From assembly GCF_008831285.2 (NCBI RefSeq), contig NC_045146.1, positions 11,919,289-11,983,288 on the forward strand: 64,000 bases of DNA. The letters are read 5' to 3'. The notes under the pieces are model-generated. The model did not search any database and had not been told where the DNA came from. It was given only the letters and a program-made list of their open reading frames with translations. The translations under genes and the position numbers were made by a program. Positions 60,837 through 64,000 of the stretch are shown here, in pieces; positions within the stretch are counted from its first letter, which is position 1, and every line of letters starts with the position of its first letter. The stretch comes from Nymphaea colorata (lineage: Eukaryota; Streptophyta; Magnoliopsida; Nymphaeales; Nymphaeaceae).

Positions 60837-63037
60837 TGCAATTTCAATGATTTTATTGATCATACTTATTTATAGATTGTAGGTAATCGCTTTGTACTAT
60901 AGATTATTTAATACTCTCTGCAAGATTTTACAAAATCCTTTCTCTTGTTTTTGTTTTAGTCTTGTTGGCTATTTGCATATTCAGTTTCCCTAGTATGTTA
61001 CAGGAGGGTGGCTGTTACCAATTTCTTGGATGGATTACAGCGGGAGGGGGCAATAAATTTGATGCACTTACTTCTTGTATATCTCCAAAACTCTCCACTG
61101 GAACAAAGGCCTTTGGTTGCTACTCTCCTCTTGCATCTTCTTGTTCTGGTATGTAGTTTCTTTTCATCAAAGGAAAATTGCACATACTGTTCTTCGAGTC
61201 ATCCTTATATGAGCATAGGACGCTACTGGTACCATATTGTCATCCTTAGATGAGCATAGGATGCTGCTAGTACCATCTGGATCCATGCAGCCTAAATGTC
61301 AAAAAGATTTTAGTGGTAGCCAATTCTGATTGTCTGGAAGTGCTAATATTTAGGACAGAATAAAATACATATGAACAGTACAACCGTGAACAATTATAGA
61401 GTTTTTGCACTTTGTTACCTTCCCTTTCACTCTTCAAAATAATATAGATAAAGTGAACAAAATAATCTGGAGTTGCTAATAATTTTCATAAAAAAATACT
61501 TTGCTGCAGAAACAACATAAAAGTTGCAGTATCTACATGGAAGAGGCACTCGATGCCATGATGGAAGCTTGTGATCGCAGTCTAACTGATGTAAAGGTCC
61601 GAGTACAAACATGCAGGTCTTTCCTGGTCCTGGAGGGACTATTTTCTTGTGGTGGGGAGGCATTAACAGAAGCCTGGCTGCTGAGGATAGCAGGGTTCAA
61701 GTATTATTTGACGGATCCCTTGCAAGCTGACAAGAATAAGATGCTGCGGGAGGTTGACTTACTGCAGGTACAGTATTTATTGCTCAGTATGGTTATTTCT
61801 TTCCTGGGGAATGACGCAATCATTAATATCTGACATTTTACTAGACTTTTTATGTTGTTGAGAGTCCACGTGAGTGAACTGGACATTTCGCATGCAACCT
61901 TTCAGTTCTTATTGCCCCACAAAGTGTATATCAACACAAGCTGGCTATTATTTTATTTTCCCATAAGGTGTTCCAGTGCAGAATTAGGCTCCTACTACCA
62001 TAGAGTTTGTCTGTTGATGTGTCATACCGTTGGTTTTTATTCCTAAACCTTCTTATGTTGTGCCTCCACAGGAACAGGAAGAAAAAGCAAGACAAGGATG
62101 GCTCCTGGGCTTGGGATCCATGTTTGTCCACAATGGGAAGAAGCTGCTTTGGGAATGTTTCTCCAAATGTTTAGCAAGTGGAGTTCCAGAATTGGTGAAA
62201 GCGTCTCTCATCTTTCTTACGTGGCTTAGTTGTGCATTCCCATTGCTTTCAGGTGCACAAATGAAGCTATCGATTTTATCTATTTTGGCACCTTCCCTGA
62301 AAGAGTGCCTACTGAACAATGATCAAATGGCTTGTCGGGCACTTGCTTCCTTGTCACTGCTGAACTTCATGGACGACTCACGTAAGCAGCACAATCTTCA
62401 TGTTTTTTTTAGTATGAATCTTGGTCAATCACCACAAATTGATTCAGAACTTTATGGTTGCGCTTGCTAGCCTCGGATTTGCTGAGTAAATCTTAGGTTT
62501 ATCAAACTGTAGATTTAAGAATCACAGATTTCAGATTCGTGAGAATGCTGAAATCCATGAATCACAGATTTCAGATCCACGCAAGAAAGTGGAGAGAGGA
62601 GGAGAGAGAGAGAAGGCTGAGGAAGTGCACCAAACAAGAGCTTTTAAAACCTCAGATCTCAGATCCGAGGTTCTAAAATTTGCTTCGTATTTAAGCTTCT
62701 AGGCAATCAAACCCAACCTTAATGTTAGGCATAACATTGAACCGACTAATAAACTGCTCCTCTCTCTCTCTCTATGTCTCTCACACAGACGCACACACAC
62801 AGAGTTTAATACATTAGGGCATAAAGATAGGGCAACCACACACATGCTTTTAATACATTGAGGCATTAAGATCGGGTTACCACTGAACATTGAGCCATTT
62901 TTAAATCTGACTTTTCAGAATGCCGGCAGTTCTTAATGTCATCTGCAGGAGAGATCTCAGAATCTTTGAATAGCATTTCAGAGGTGACAGAGACTGGAAG
63001 GAAGCTTCACGTCGTTCTCTCCAGTGAAATTATGTAA
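55411..63037 (+). CDS. LIN/CERBERUS-like U-box E3 ubiquitin ligase (one frameshift)
   Basis: Nine coding exons: 55411-57061, 57570-57777, 58289-58543, 58635-58702, 59013-59642, 61004-61148, 61510-61767, 62072-62381, 62919-63037, all phase-compatible. Start ATG leads into SELLAKEGYGRK, a LIN-type N-terminus. Residues to about 250 are basic and low-complexity, with a duplicated K-x-K-x-WICSQDK motif. About 285-550 is the LIN N-terminal helical region (LVISGYISQFMRDESF, AHLYLGILAKIQ). The U-box is at about 741-815 (MPKDFVCPLTAQLFDEPVTL, TFERHAIAEWF, RCPVTG), then ARM-like helices to about 1214. U-box ligases recruit ubiquitin-loaded E2; LIN/CERBERUS acts in legume rhizobial infection, but relatives exist in non-nodulating plants. 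A -1 shift between 56103 and 56160, most simply one missing G in the G-run 56116-56120, separates exon 1 into two frames. The WD40 domain of longer family members is not seen before the stop at 63035. Confidence 0.88.
58712..58887. mobile_element. MITE-like element, copy 2, in an intron of the LIN-like gene
   Basis: 176 bp. The right end keeps the perfect TGGCTCCGCCACT terminus; the left end is degraded (about 10 of 14 positions match). The interior matches copy 1 at 44423-44577. It lies wholly within the intron 58703-59012, whose splice sites remain in phase, so the coding sequence is unaffected. Confidence 0.75.
60343..60361. repeat. (TA)n tract, left of TIR element
   Basis: About nine TA units ending directly at the left terminal repeat of the 402-bp element. 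Confidence 0.9.
60362..60763. mobile_element. 402-bp TIR element inside a (TA)n microsatellite
   Basis: Perfect 13-bp terminal inverted repeats, AGTCACAAAAAAC (60362-60374) and GTTTTTTGTGACT (60751-60763), enclose 376 bp of very AT-rich, non-coding DNA. TA tracts abut it on both sides (60343-60361; about 60764-60834). Insertion into (TA)n microsatellites is known for the Micron-type MITEs described in rice; whether this is the same family cannot be judged here. It lies in the 1.36-kb intron 59643-61003 of the LIN-like gene. Confidence 0.75.
60764..60834. repeat. (TA)n microsatellite, right of TIR element
   Basis: About 33 AT units, nearly uninterrupted after a short TATACAT start. Length is likely variable between individuals. 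Confidence 0.93.
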
Positions 63038-63871
63038 GAACTACAGAATGCATACCGCTGCGTGTGCAGTCTCATTCTTGTATATCCTTCTGCTTCTTTG
63101 ATTTGTTCATATCTATGGTAATTTCTCGTAATCATTCCTGCCACACGAAGGATCGCTTTTTGTCTCAGCAACACATTGAAATCTACGTGAAACGACATCG
63201 AACTATGCAGAGTTCCGCAGCACGCAAATATGTTCTCCTGATATTTTTGACATGTTAGGCCTCCAAATGCAGAATGCATTTTCTTCTGGCCGGTTGCAAA
63301 TAATCTTAGTCTTGCTGATTTCATGTAGATGACATAACGAACGCATCTTTGGACGGGGTTGCTGTTTTGAGCTCTTAGAACACATGATTAGTGCCAAGTA
63401 GAAACCACTTATTTGAAGCAGTAGTTGCTCGTTATAGAAAATACAAGATTACAGAAAATAAACACGTTAGAATTAAATACGATGAATGATTTCCGTACAT
63501 AATCACGTTTGAAGTAATATGATCAATGGTTTCTGGACAATGGGCAGGGCACGGTTTTAAGACAACAGAATACTTTGATGTTTCAAACTTCAATTAATCT
63601 TTGTAATTTATATAAATAAAAATTGAGTGATCAATTTTCTAATACCTAGTTAGCTTTATGCACAAAAAAAACTTGAAAAAAAGAGTTCGTGAAATGTGCA
63701 CGAGATTGCTGTTTTGAAGCTACGGAAAAACTGCGCCCAAATGGCACTTCCCGAATCTTCTCCAAAAATGTACCACTCAACATGGAAGAGAACTACCATC
63801 ATCATTGTCACTAATGCTACCATAACCTCGTTACCATTATTAGCCATCGTTGACACCATAAACGTTCATCA
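63038..63871. other. 3' flank of LIN-like gene
   Basis: Likely contains the LIN-like 3' UTR in its first few hundred bases. No WD40 repeat or other domain seen on either strand. Confidence 0.5.
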
Positions 63872-64000
63872 TCATTTAACAAACAACCTTAGGATCCACA
63901 GCACAAGAGACCCCACGAACCACAACAAAAGCAGGAACACAACCAAACCCGCCAAGATGGTCCATATAGGAAGGCCGTCTGCGCTGCTATCTCGCGTTAT
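63872..64000 (-). CDS. Possible 3' end of a membrane-anchored protein (partial)
   Basis: Reading in from the right window edge on the minus strand, 42 codons stay open to a TGA at 63872-63874. They encode a short polar stretch (SSADGLP), a strongly hydrophobic segment of about 26 residues rich in L, V, W and F (IWTILAGLVVFLLLLWFVGS and on), and a short basic tail (RLFVK). This is the shape of a single C-terminal membrane anchor. The block is GC-richer than the flank. The 5' part is outside the window; no family can be named, and a chance hydrophobic frame is possible. Confidence 0.35.
   Translation of the reverse strand: MTRDSSADGLPIWTILAGLVVFLLLLWFVGSLVLWILRLFVK

Noticed and set aside
1..64000. 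CRISPR array, operon or prokaryote-type defence cluster
   Set aside because: No regularly spaced short repeats, and all genes are intron-bearing plant genes; no multi-gene system is supported.

Overview
The window is nuclear DNA of a flowering plant. The evidence is multi-exon genes with GT-AG introns and AT-rich intergenic DNA, plant-specific families (a 42-exon CALS1-3-type callose synthase, a clade D-type PP2C, a LIN/CERBERUS-like U-box protein, a PLS-type PPR fragment), and typical plant mobile elements (Ty1/copia, a TRIM-like element, MITEs, an L1-type LINE relic). I could not place it in a particular angiosperm lineage.

Layout. 1-3.7 kb: no gene seen. 3.7-4.8 kb (minus): a two-exon SOUL haem-binding family gene with a signal peptide. 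4.8-13.7 kb: no intact gene, but a decayed TRIM-like element, a degenerate LINE, a 66-bp tandem duplication and a better-preserved 458-bp TRIM-like element. 13.7-17.2 kb (minus): a four-exon PP2C phosphatase of 386 aa. 18.6-44.1 kb (minus): a callose synthase. I traced 42 exons whose lengths sum to 5,793 nt, an intact frame for 1,930 aa. Intron 14 carries a complete, young, antisense Ty1/copia retrotransposon (29823-35156; 286-bp LTRs differing at 2 sites; 5-bp target duplication; one uninterrupted gag-pol frame). 45.2-54.6 kb: AT-rich spacer with a PPR pseudogene. 54.6-63.0 kb (plus): a nine-exon LIN-like U-box/ARM gene with one apparent single-base frameshift, a GGCTCCGCC-ended MITE in one intron and a 402-bp TIR element inside a (TA)n microsatellite in another. 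At the right edge (minus) there may be the last coding stretch of a membrane-anchored protein.

Functionally the host genes look like independent housekeeping, signalling and cell-wall genes, not a cluster. Callose synthase makes beta-1,3-glucan at the plasma membrane. The PP2C is a soluble Ser/Thr phosphatase. The LIN-like protein would be an E3 ubiquitin ligase. The SOUL protein is predicted to enter the secretory pathway. Nothing here argues for a new multi-gene system. The most unusual material is in the mobile elements: the TRIM-like element with a hairpin-rich 76-bp interior, the TA-microsatellite MITE, and the young copia copy in a callose synthase intron.
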